Program-made: the position numbers and the translations under genes | DNA from: Branchipolynoe longqiensis | Taxonomy: Eukaryota > Annelida > Polychaeta > Phyllodocida > Polynoidae | Reading direction: 5' to 3' | NCBI GenBank assembly: GCA_030323885.1 | Contig: CM059194.1 | Coordinates: 24,974,780-25,038,779, forward strand | Length of the DNA: 64,000 nucleotides | Shown: piece by piece, positions 41,681 to 50,990 of the stretch | Position numbering within the stretch: the stretch's first letter is position 1 | Layout of the letters: every line of letters begins with the position of its first letter | Notes under the pieces: generated by a model | Database searches by the model: none | The model's input: only the letters and a program-made list of their open reading frames with translations | Told to the model about the DNA's origin: nothing

Positions 41681-42150
41681 GTCAGGATCACGAAAAGAGG
41701 CCAATTGGTGGTCAATGTCGGCGTCGAGCTTGGATATCGGCGTCGATCGGTATAATTATAATTTAGAATTGACATAGGTGTTGGAAAGTCTTTAAATTTA
41801 TCCTGAATGTAAAGGTCGAGAAAGTACAACAACCTGAATTGTTTTTAGGATAATATAATATAAAACAAAGAAATGTACGAGTCTTTAAGAATTGCGACGC
41901 CGATATCTGTTAAAGTTGTCGGCATCGATGATTGGATGTCGGCGTCGATCAGGATAATTATGATTTAGCATTGACAGAGGTGTTGGAAAGTCTTTAAATT
42001 TATCCTGAATGTAAAGGTCGAGAAAATAAAACAACTTGATTTGTTTCTAGGATAATTTAATATGAAACAAAGAAATGCACTACACTTTTAAGAATTGCGA
42101 TGCCGACATCTTCACTTGACCACCGATTGGCCCGTTTTCGTGAGGCTGAC
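41681..42150. mobile_element. MITE-G with internal tandem duplication
   Basis: Thirty-five-bp inverted ends: left begins GTCAGGATCACGAAAAGAGG, right (inverted) begins GTCAGCCTCACGAAAACGGG; both finish with ggtggtcaa. Inside are two direct copies of a 195-200-bp unit (41717-41911 and 41918-42111). Each unit carries atatcggcgtcg near its start and cgacgccgatat near its end. Flanks are TA-rich; no clear duplication. Confidence 0.82.
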
Positions 42151-42243
42151 TTATATATACATATATATATATACATATATATCAAAAGTAGATATATGTA
42201 TATATATATATATATATATCAAATGTAGATATATATATATTTT
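42151..42243. repeat. (TA)n with caaatgtagatat words
   Basis: TA-rich run containing two catatatatcaaa(a/t)gtagatat blocks. Confidence 0.85.
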
Positions 42244-42737
42244 TAGTTTCCGGGTCTTTTACATATTATCTATGTGATGTATAAGCATTATGCGAGTACA
42301 AAGGCGCGGAAGGGAATTATTATTATTGCTCTATTTCATGATCTACCAACCATTATCCTCGATATATTCACCTCCTATCCTACATAATGTTACTGGTGGC
42401 GCCACCTTCAGCCCCGACCTTACACTTACCCTTACACTTATCCTCTTCAGCTTTAGAGATTAGGCATCAATGCCTGTTAGCAGGTTAGGCCTGTCTAAAT
42501 GGGACCTAGTGAAATTATAGTTTTCGTGCGGCGAGTGCTGACTGTAGCGTACTTTACCCAGTGCTTATCGAGGCATCCTTTGAAAGAGTTTAAGCTCGGG
42601 GCATTCACTACCTTTTTTTTTTTTTTTTGGTAAATATTTTTATTCATCTGAATACATATTTGGCCCTTAACTACTGGCGTTCCCATTGTCATTCGTGCCC
42701 TGGATTTATTTTTTCTAAGGCTAGTGCAAAATATTTC
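42244..42737. other. No gene seen
   Basis: A T run at 42612-42628; otherwise nothing recognised. Confidence 0.35.
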
Positions 42738-42905
42738 CTATGCCAGAGAATACATTAATCTCCACCCACTTCTTATTGTCTGTTTCCTTTTGTACTGTAG
42801 CCGGCCTTTATATATATATATATATATATATATATGTAAGGTGCCAGAGAATATATTAATCTCAACCCACTTCTTATTGTCTTGTTCCTTTTGTACTATA
42901 GCCAG

Positions 42906-42945
<40 letters not shown>

Positions 42946-43016
42946 ATGTGCCAGAGAATTCATTAATCTCAACCCACTTCTTATTGTCTTGTTCCTTTTG
43001 TATTATAGCCGGCCTT

Positions 43017-43055
<39 letters not shown>

Positions 43056-43070
43056 ATATATCTACATAAA
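42738..43070. repeat. Three tandem units of about 110 bp ending in (TA)n
   Basis: gccagagaatacattaatct, cacccacttcttattgtc, ttccttttgtactgtagccgg followed by (TA)n; units start near 42740, 42843 and 42950. Confidence 0.88.
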
Positions 43071-43270
43071 CTACGTGGCAATAATTCATTTTTGCAATCC
43101 TTACCATTTCCTTCCCGCTGATATATATATATATTTATATATATATCAACGTTTCCGCGGTACATAGAGTGAGGATAACGCCCGCTGAGGCGTGGGCGAG
43201 CAGGTGGCGCCATTTGGGGAGGTCGTGAGCTAACAATAGACTGCTGCTATATGTATATATTTCCCATTCC

Positions 43271-43617
43271 GCTGATATATATTGCATATATCATATATAT
43301 AATATTATATATAGCATATATATTATATACATTATATATATATTATCCATAATATATATTATATATGTATTATCTATAATATATATTACATATATTATAT
43401 GGTATATATAAATTATATATTATATATTAAATATATATTTGATATTATATATATATTATAAATATATATATTAGATATTATATACATTATATATTATCTA
43501 TAACATATATTATATATATTATATATAATATCTATAATTACATATATATATTATATATATATTTGATATATTATATATATATATATTATATATATTATAT
43601 ACATTATATATATATCA
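43271..43617. repeat. AT-rich microsatellite block
   Basis: About 350 bp of TATA/ATAT/TTATAT variants bounded by gctgatatat and atatatcaacgg, which are inverted. Confidence 0.9.
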
Positions 43618-43948
43618 ACGGGAGATGAATACATAATGATATATGCATGAGTTTTTTGTGTTTACCTATCTGACAGGCGTAGTTGATGGCGACTAGTAGT
43701 GGGGGGGTGGGGTGGCTGTCTGGATAGGTACAGATGTCCCCTAAGTCACCCCGGAGCACCTATATATGTGTCACCTCCCGTGTGTAGAGATGATTGATGA
43801 GTAATCGCTGGTGTACATGGGTGGTCGTCCCTCTACCAATGTAGCATTAGTAAATTTCTATCCGAATCTGCATTGCTTAATATACTCCATTTTCTGCCCT
43901 TATCATAACCCCGCCATCTCCTCATAAGATCATACTGCTACCACGTCC
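43618..43948. other. No feature seen
   Basis: Left flank of the retrovirus-like element; no gene recognised. Confidence 0.35.
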
Positions 43949-43952
43949 CATA

Positions 43953-44899
43953 TATAATATTACTGGATGCCCGGCCACGTTTGGGACACCAGATAATACT
44001 ACAGAAACTCTCCCCTTCATATCACTTGTCTATCAACTCATTAACCAATGCTAAGGAAGAATGAAGTCAAGACACAGATAAACAGTGGAGAAGTTGTGCT
44101 TTACTAACACCAACTCCTGTCCACCTACCAGTGACCTATCATCCACACCCCTTGCCTTCTAGCCACACAAGATCTCATTACTACTTTAGCCTGTATAGAA
44201 AGCAGTGCTTACAGCTTATGGGACAGGAGTCCTATAGCTGTGTTCACACTCAATTAGAATAGATGAATTTTGATAGCATCAGACAGAGTGTCTGGGGTTC
44301 CTGCTCAAGAGTAGGTGCGCCTCACTCCAGAGTCAGGAGTAGAGTGATCTCTCTCCAGGTGGTCTGAAGCAGAGTCTAGAATTAAGATCTTGGTTTGAGG
44401 CTAGTGTGGTCAGAGGGCCAATGGGATGCAGGTGACTGGGCAGTCCCCAGCCAGCCAATCAGGCACCTCCACAGTCAGGGTGGGTGGCACCCTCCCCCAG
44501 TAGGGGTAGCTGTCACTCAACCCAGCTGCAGGTGGTGCCCTGTGTGTATATGCAAATTAGGCTGGTGGACCAGCCCAGTGGTCAAGGCAGGGGGGGGGCA
44601 GGTAGTTATACAGTTACAATAGATCTCTGTTAAAATGGTCTTTTCTCCAATTGCACTCTTTATGGATGCATAGAGACATATTTCAACAATCATGTACTGC
44701 CTCTTATATAGGAACATCTCTTCATTAATCTCAGGCATAATATATGAACATATATTTCACACAGCTTATATCATGTCATAATGGGAGTGGGATATTATTA
44801 CTTTTAGTTTATATAACATCGTCCCCACTCCGTCGCCCAAGACTAATAATGCTCTCTGCCAATATATAATTCTTAACCGAAAATCCGTATATTTTTACA
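43953..44899 (-). repeat. 3' LTR of retrovirus-like element
   Basis: On the minus strand it runs TGTAAAAATATACGG ... CCAGTAATATTATA. Its partner is at 56091-57038. The small ORFs at 44395-44622 and 44517-44738 recur identically in the other LTR; they are not genes. Confidence 0.92.
44700..44711 (-). promoter_or_regulatory. TATA box in 3' LTR
   Basis: Minus strand cctatataagag, about 190 bp into the LTR, the usual place for a U3 promoter. The same motif in the 5' LTR is at 56839-56850. Confidence 0.55.
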
Positions 44900-44917
44900 A
44901 CGTCCCTCTTCCATTTC
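44900..44917 (-). promoter_or_regulatory. Polypurine tract
   Basis: Minus strand gaaatggaagagggacgt, ending at the LTR start TGTAAAAA. Similar motifs recur at 47516-47543, 47637-47660 and 47767-47789. Confidence 0.65.
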
Positions 44918-45659
44918 TACTTGCGCAAACGGCCAAGAAAAATGGAAGCCTTAAAACATTACGCCTTTTTCGGTTTAAGCCAGAGCAAGTGCTATACAGT
45001 GGAGCAAATATGAGCTGTCAATAGACATTATTTATTCCAGTACCCTTCTTGCTCGAATGTCCACACAATATCTTACTTAGGTGTATTCTCCACTGTATTG
45101 GCCACTCCTCCCTTCCCCACTGTTAAAGTTTTTCTATTTCTCTCCAGTTCTCCACCACCTTGAGGACCATTCTCATCTATTTGTTTACAGTAATTGTTTT
45201 AGACATGAACAGCCCCAGAATCTATATTTAGAATAGCGGTCCCAATGTAGACGGTGGCTTTGAACCGGCTATCTTGCTACATATTTATACTAGTTTTACT
45301 CCCCCCTTACATAATATCAAATTTATATTTAGAAAGGCTGTCTTTTATCCTCCTGTCACTGTCCAGGCTGTGTCTGCTAATTCTCTTGCGCGCCCATGCC
45401 CCCTTTTAAAACTCATGACACAAAAAAAATTAGTTTCAAAAATAGGGTAAGCAGGACAGAATAGCAACACAAGCAGGGAACCATGACAGGTCAGATCTTG
45501 CACAAGACAATCCGAATAACATGTCATTCAGTAGTGGTTGATCCACTCGACCAAGTTTTTACTACTGTAGATTTTACAGTACTTGCTTCCCTCAACCATC
45601 GACCTTGTATTTTAGTGCTTAATCGGATTTTGGCAAATGCTGTCATCTAGTCCCACATC
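44918..45659. other. Non-coding 3' region of the element
   Basis: No ORF with recognisable domain on either strand. Confidence 0.5.
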
Positions 45660-45948
45660 GATACACCTGTCCCTCCATTTTTACCTCACCGACTATGAAC
45701 TGTAAGAAACCTGAGACGTCGATGGTAGACGCGTGGTTGCTCAGCAGGTCCTTATTTAGTTAACATAGCGGATCTCGCCTTATGGGCAAACAAGTACCAG
45801 CAATACACCTGTCCATCCATTTTGACCTCGCCGCCTCTGAACTGTAAGGAACCTGGGAACGTCTATGATAGACGCGTACTCTTTCGACAGGTCCTTATTG
45901 CATTCATATTACGGGTCTTGCCTTATGGGAAAACAAGGTTTAAGCGGT
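45660..45948. repeat. Two tandem units of about 145 bp
   Basis: tacacctgtccctccatttt / tacacctgtccatccatttt, gaactgtaagaaacctg / gaactgtaaggaacctg, atggtagacgcgt / atgatagacgcgt, gccttatgggcaaacaag / gccttatgggaaaacaag. Confidence 0.85.
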
Positions 45949-46220
45949 TTGGTCCGATGACCTACTCTTTTAGGGACTGTTTTCTTGTAACTTAGACTAG
46001 CGCCAACTCTTCGATCTCACCAAATACAAGTCGTATTATGTCGAGTTAGAAGCAAATAATGACTCAATATGTGCCTTCTGTACAATGATACAGCATCCCA
46101 TACCTGTATTAACACATAACATGGCAATTTTAATTTCATCTACGACAACGTTACACGGCGTCGTACTTGTACACGCAATGACAATGTATAGAACCAATGT
46201 CATCCATCAAATGACCCAAT

Positions 46221-46498
46221 TCATTTCCTGCCTCAATGGTTGTCCTAACCAACCACCGGTCCCATCACTCTAGTGACTCTCTGAATCATTGACCCTGTCA
46301 ATCCTTGCCCAAGGTCAATCAAGTGATCCGAATCAATCAGATGACTCGAATCAATCAAATGCCTCAAACTCTTGAAATGAAACCAATCATTTCCTCCCTC
46401 AAAGGTTGCCCTAGCTAACCACTGGTCCCGTCACTTCCAGTGACTCTCCGAGTCATTGACCCCGTCAATCCTCGCCCATGATCAATCCAATGATCCTA
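46221..46498. repeat. Two direct repeats of about 110 bp, 165 bp apart
   Basis: attcatttcctgcctcaatg / aatcatttcctccctcaaag, then accggtcccatcactc / actggtcccgtcacttc and gaatcattgaccctgtcaat / gagtcattgaccccgtcaat. Confidence 0.85.
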
Positions 46499-46829
46499 TT
46501 ATTACGCCTACTGTGGCACCCGAGCGGCGATGCCCACACCAGTGGTGTGCACATCGTCGTGAGCCCACGCACGTCTGCAGCCTGTCCGGCACCGCATACC
46601 ACCGATTGGATGCTCAGAAGCGGATTATGGATCCGAGATCCAATCGTGATAACACGCGCACCGCGATCAGTGCCTGCACCTCATTGGATTTACTTAAAAA
46701 CCACATCCTTGGCTTAACAAAAAAAAATTCTGACTGGTGCTCGGATCACGTCCCTGCCGCACACTAACCTATGAGTACATGTAAATGGAGGGAGGCAGTG
46801 AACACACAGCGCGTCACCGTACCGTCCGC

Positions 46830-46965
46830 CCTACTCTAAGTCGTCTTCCTCTCATCTTTCCTATCGGACACGTGAACTCGTCACTCCTACACATACATCG
46901 TCTTTCACTCCCATTTCTACCATCGCACACGCGGACTCGTCCCTGCCGGACAGCATCGTCCGGTT
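46830..46965. repeat. Two degenerate repeats with cac-cgaactcgtc words
   Basis: ctatcggacacgtgaactcg and ctaccatcgcacacgcggac + tcgtccctgcc; a third partial copy (gaggcgcgaactcgtc) at about 46983. Confidence 0.5.
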
Positions 46966-47078
46966 CGATTCCATGAGCAGCCCGAGGCGCGAACTCGTCT
47001 ATGGCTCAGTCAGCGCCGATGGGTCAGGTGGCCGCTAAGACCTTCCCATGGCTATATCCACGCCAGTTTCATGCAAGC

Positions 47079-47300
47079 AGGAATCAGAGAGGTGCATAAT
47101 GTTTAATTAAATCCTCTCCCCCTTACTTTGCTACTGCGGGTTCTTCGCAAGCAGGAATCTGAGGAAAGACCAATTGCTTTAATTAGCTTCCCCCCCCTAT
47201 ACTTGTATTCTAACTAGCAGGGATCCGAGAGGCACCTAATGTCTAATTAAATCCTCCCCCCCTTACTTGTTCATTGTGGGTTGGGCGGGGAGCCTAATTT
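47079..47300. repeat. Three tandem units of about 70 bp
   Basis: gcaggaatcagagaggtgca, gcaggaatctgaggaaagac and gcagggatccgagaggcacc, each followed by taatt(aa)atcctc and a C-rich run. Confidence 0.82.
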
Positions 47301-47515
47301 TCCCGTTATTCCCAAATTCCCCGAGCACTACCAGGATCCCGAGTCAGCTACCCGTCGCCAGACCGAAAGGCTTGGGAAGGGCTAGGAGTAGGTGACTAGA
47401 AATCCTTGATGGCAAGCCCCAGCGGTTCCGAGCGACTCTCACTCCTTTCAATTACACCTCGGTCAATTCCGACCGGTTACTTTTGGCGAATGAGGTCATT
47501 ACTTTGTCTTAAATT

Positions 47516-47830
47516 TTCTACAACGTCCCTGCTCATCCCCCCAATTTGGTTTTGACACACGGGAAGTGCATACAATATGTGGAATAACACCACCCCTAGT
47601 AGACAGCTCGGAAACGTTTACATCGCTTACACAAATTACACAACGTCCCTGCTCCTCCCCAATGTTTTATGGTTCAGACGCACCAGAGTGCATACACCTG
47701 CGCAATATACACTAACCCTTACCAAAAACAGCTTGGACAAGGCCTGTCAACGACCACCCACGTTATACAGCGTCCCTGCTCCTCCCCAACCTTTATGGTT
47801 CAGACACACCGACACTGTACACACATGTTG
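47516..47830. repeat. Three units of about 120 bp carrying polypurine-tract-like motifs
   Basis: acaacgtccctgctcatccc (47518), acaacgtccctgctcctccc (47640) and acagcgtccctgctcctccc (47767). In element sense each reads ggaggagcagggacgttgt, close to the real tract/LTR junction at 44899-44917. Confidence 0.82.
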
Positions 47831-47839
47831 GCAACCCTC

Positions 47840-48412
47840 CTACACCCTATATGGCAGCGCGGACAGCTCCAACATCGAGCCCTGCGCCTTATACCGCACG
47901 ACGGTGTCTCTATGGACTGGTAACGGGGAGGGAGGGGGCAGAGCTTCGGATTCACAGACCACCACCTCCCTACCCACCGGTACCATCCCTTGTCTCCTCC
48001 CTGGGCGTCCACCTCTGGTACAACGAGCTTGGCATCTGTAATAACAATACATCATACCACATAACACGCTTATACCGGCGACTGCCAACAAACAATACCA
48101 CAATATACTGAAATGTTCAATACGGACGTAATCGTCCGGCACCTGCACTAGACCGTCCATCGACATCAGGGGAACCTGCAACTCTGGCAGGCGCTCGAGC
48201 TGCTCCTTCATCACTCGGTGGAGAGCAGGAGGCCATGAGACATTCAAGGCCGGTAGGTCCAGCCTTGATGGCATCCGTCGTATGTTCACGGTCTCATGTT
48301 TAACTGTCAGTGTTCGCAAAAGCCAACCTCTGCCCTCCACCACGCATGCCTCTGGCACCTGCAGCACTGTTGGGCCGGTGATCCTCTTGTTAACCTGAGG
48401 CTTTTCCGGCAC
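47840..48412 (-). CDS. Env C-terminal part with membrane anchor
   Basis: 190 codons from an internal ATG. They hold the C-terminal ectodomain (DLPALNVSWPPALHRVM), then a strong transmembrane segment at about residues 101-126 (ILWYCLLAVAGISVLCGMMY), and a basic, proline-containing cytoplasmic tail. It overlaps the upstream Env frame by 23 bp in another frame. This is the expected end of a fusion glycoprotein of the baculovirus F / errantivirus Env type, so the two frames are one gene broken by a small indel near 48390-48420. The ATG of this frame is unlikely to be a natural start. Confidence 0.78.
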   Translation of the reverse strand: MPEKPQVNKRITGPTVLQVPEACVVEGRGWLLRTLTVKHETVNIRRMPSRLDLPALNVSWPPALHRVMKEQLERLPELQVPLMSMDGLVQVPDDYVRIEHFSILWYCLLAVAGISVLCGMMYCYYRCQARCTRGGRPGRRQGMVPVGREVVVCESEALPPPSPLPVHRDTVVRYKAQGSMLELSALPYRV

Positions 48413-49718
48413 AACGAATTGTCACTTCGATATGAGGTTCATGGGGTGCAATGTTCACACCACCCATGCCCTCCACAGGTGCCACAACGGTGGCAGACAC
48501 AGTCTTTTGGATCTTCGTGATCCGCAGCTTGCAGTCTTCCGGTTTCGTCCCCGTCACGAGCGCCGCTTCGCAGCTCTGGTAAGTCATCTCCATGGCAGGA
48601 TAGCACACCATGGGCAGGCTGCCCATGCAAGCTTCCGGATAGAAGCTCGCCTTCCTTCTCGTGCTTACCGCTACCACAGATTTCCCCACCACGGTCCTTG
48701 AATGTTCATCGTCTAGCAGCACCGGCAGATACGTCAAGTGGTATGCCGCATACGTCTCCTGACTCACCATCTGTAGTCCTAGGCGGAAGGCGATCGACGC
48801 GTCCGGACCCCACACCGGTTCTACCCTTGCATGTTGGTAGTACCAATGCAGATCGAGACCGTGAAAGCCCGCATCCTTGGCCGCCTTTATCACGAGTGCC
48901 AGCTGAGCCGGCATCAGTAGCGCCTCCGTCAACATGCCGCGCTCCAGCTGCATCACCATCCGGTGGTATAACGCTCGTTTTGACACGTAGTCGTCCACCA
49001 CACTCTCCAACTCCTCCACTGCCAGCCTCACTCGCTGCAGCAGCGCCAAATCATTGGAGGTTTCCGTCATCTCCTCCGCTTCGTCCTGTGCCAAGGCTAT
49101 CATTGATTCAACTACCGAGACATGCTCCGCTAATTGCAGCTGAATATTTCGTGTTCTATTCATAATGGAAAGCATGTGCTCTTGGTTATGCTTCAGGGCT
49201 TGCGTCTGTAGGCTGTGGGTGGTAATAGCCTGCTGCACTTTGTTTAGCTGTGCCTGGCTTACCGTCCCAAACAACCATGATGCCGCCACCCCTACTGCAT
49301 TAAAGAGTCCCCTCTTGGGCCGTTTAGCAAACACCTCAAGAACTTCAGGAGGGTCTTGCTCTAACCTGGCCCGCAGGACACTGAGCTTCATTTCCCAATG
49401 ATGAACATTAACATACCACTTGTTCTTAGTCAGTTTGTCCACATGGTCCCATACTTGTGAGAACCAGTGGTCCACCGGTGGCCGGTTTGGGGGTGTGATC
49501 AGCACCACCAGCTGCCACACAGCAGACACCGTCCTCACTTCTCCTTGGCCATTAACTAGGACACCATCATCCTTAAAAAGGTCGGTGCTGCTGCCCAGAG
49601 GCAGACAGCACCAGATGATTCCTATGTGCCAGTACAGTGACCACATGGTAGAAATTGACTTGGATATAAACATGCAGTCTCTGGGCGATAAGTTTCCGGA
49701 AATCGCGTCCCGCAGCAC
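48390..49718 (-). CDS. Env N-terminal part, baculovirus F-like fusion glycoprotein
   Basis: 442 codons. A probable signal peptide begins at an inner methionine (residue 25, MWSLYWHIGIIWCCLPLGSS), which may be the true start (49646). RPKR at residues 133-136 is a furin-type cleavage site followed by GLFNAVGVAASWLFG, the hydrophobic fusion-peptide pattern of baculovirus F and errantivirus Env proteins (Pfam Baculo_F family, by motif). Residues of about 150-230 are helical and heptad-like. Cysteines in the C-terminal half (CMGSLPMVCYP, SCEAA, CKLRI) suggest a disulphide-bonded ectodomain. The frame ends at 48390 without a membrane anchor, which lies in the next frame. In the family the protein fuses viral and cell membranes; this copy cannot give an anchored protein unless a frameshift occurs. 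Receptor and function here are unknown. Confidence 0.83.
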   Translation of the reverse strand: MLRDAISGNLSPRDCMFISKSISTMWSLYWHIGIIWCCLPLGSSTDLFKDDGVLVNGQGEVRTVSAVWQLVVLITPPNRPPVDHWFSQVWDHVDKLTKNKWYVNVHHWEMKLSVLRARLEQDPPEVLEVFAKRPKRGLFNAVGVAASWLFGTVSQAQLNKVQQAITTHSLQTQALKHNQEHMLSIMNRTRNIQLQLAEHVSVVESMIALAQDEAEEMTETSNDLALLQRVRLAVEELESVVDDYVSKRALYHRMVMQLERGMLTEALLMPAQLALVIKAAKDAGFHGLDLHWYYQHARVEPVWGPDASIAFRLGLQMVSQETYAAYHLTYLPVLLDDEHSRTVVGKSVVAVSTRRKASFYPEACMGSLPMVCYPAMEMTYQSCEAALVTGTKPEDCKLRITKIQKTVSATVVAPVEGMGGVNIAPHEPHIEVTIRCAGKASG

Positions 49719-49719
49719 T

Positions 49720-50790
49720 ATATGAACAGTGCCACTGGGCAGATCTGCTTATCAGCCCCAACACCGCTCTATCCGACGAACACTAACGTGGTCTCAAAAT
49801 TTCCTGCTGCAATCAACTGGACAACTCCTGAATGCAACCTACTTGCACCCCGGAGGTTCCCGAAGCGATAAATACTAAATTTCAGTCTTAAAAACAAGCC
49901 TTAGCCTCCCGGACGAGCATCTCAATGAATCTTCACCAAAGATTGTCCAACAAATAATCAGTCACGTACTGACGGTGTGTGCTTCTAACACACCGGCCTA
50001 GTTCAAGTCCTGCGCCGTGTGCCTCGTCCAGTGCACTAGCGGACACTTCTCCAGCTTTCCTTGTTGGGGTTTTTTGTCCCAGCCACGCCTCAGGTGCTGT
50101 GAACCACACAAAAATAAACACACAATTTTCTGCAACTTTTCCGTGTCGGAACAAGCCACACAATGTTCGCGTACCTCACTCAGTCGGTCGGTTCGTTGTG
50201 GTTTCATGTCCTAGCAACCCCTGCGGTGCTGGAAATTACCCAACGAGCAAATACACATATCTATTTATATCGTCCGTGTCGGGAGGGAAAGTCACACACT
50301 GCCATCCGCCTAGTAGTGTAGTATCAACACCTCAGGCACTCGACACCCTCACTTGATATATATATATATAAAAAAGAATTTTCACTCCATCACAACTCCA
50401 CAAAAATGTTCGTGAACTGCTGAGCTGTGTATGGCAATCTTCTCCGGACGTTATTACGTACCGATGTGTATAACGACACCCTGCCAAAATCACACACAAA
50501 TCTCAAAGTTCCAACTTTCAATGTTTTTGGTCTCAACAAAAAAATTATCACCTCATACATACAGTCTACTGTCTCCTCCTGGAACCTCTACAGAACACCT
50601 CTACACAAGCAATGCAGGCGCGTTTGGCTAACTGTTGTTCCTGTGGGTCCGGGATGGCTTCCCTCAGCCGAGTCTTTTCTCGGGTGTGAGGACGCAACAC
50701 TCTGGTGTTGTAGCTCTCAGGGCTTGCTGGAGGTGGTGGGGGGCGTTTAAACCGCCCCGGTGACAGTCCGTTGATATCCCAACTCACACG
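49720..50790. other. Gap between gag-PR and env where pol would be expected
   Basis: Only small ORFs without RT or integrase motifs. Degenerate direct repeats occur (ttttttgtcccagccacgcc at about 50072 and tttcatgtcctagcaaccc at about 50201, each followed about 70-80 bp later by ccgtgtcggga/ccgtgtcggaac). In element order, pol normally lies between PR and env. Confidence 0.6.
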
Positions 50791-50796
50791 TCGCGT

Positions 50797-50990
50797 CAGG
50801 CGAACTGTTCAGCCGGCTCGCAGCAGGCGAAGTATTCAGCCGGGTCGTCTCAGGCGAAGTGTGCAGCCGGGTCGCAGCAGGTGAAGTATTCAGCCGGATC
50901 GCATCAGGCGAAGTGTTCAGCTGGGTCATGTGAGGCGAAGTGTTCAGCCGGGTCGTGTGAGGCGAAGTGTTCAGCTGGGGTCGTGTGAGT
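50797..50990. repeat. 27-bp repeat at the end of the gag-PR frame
   Basis: About seven units of gtgttcagccgggtcgtgtg + aggcgaa (27 bp). In the minus coding frame it gives AEHFASHDP repeats, and the frame stops within the array at 50904. Confidence 0.85.

Noticed and set aside
44395..44738. Small ORFs of 73-75 codons, repeated at 56533-56876
   Set aside because: They lie inside the LTRs, so identity reflects LTR identity rather than gene conservation.
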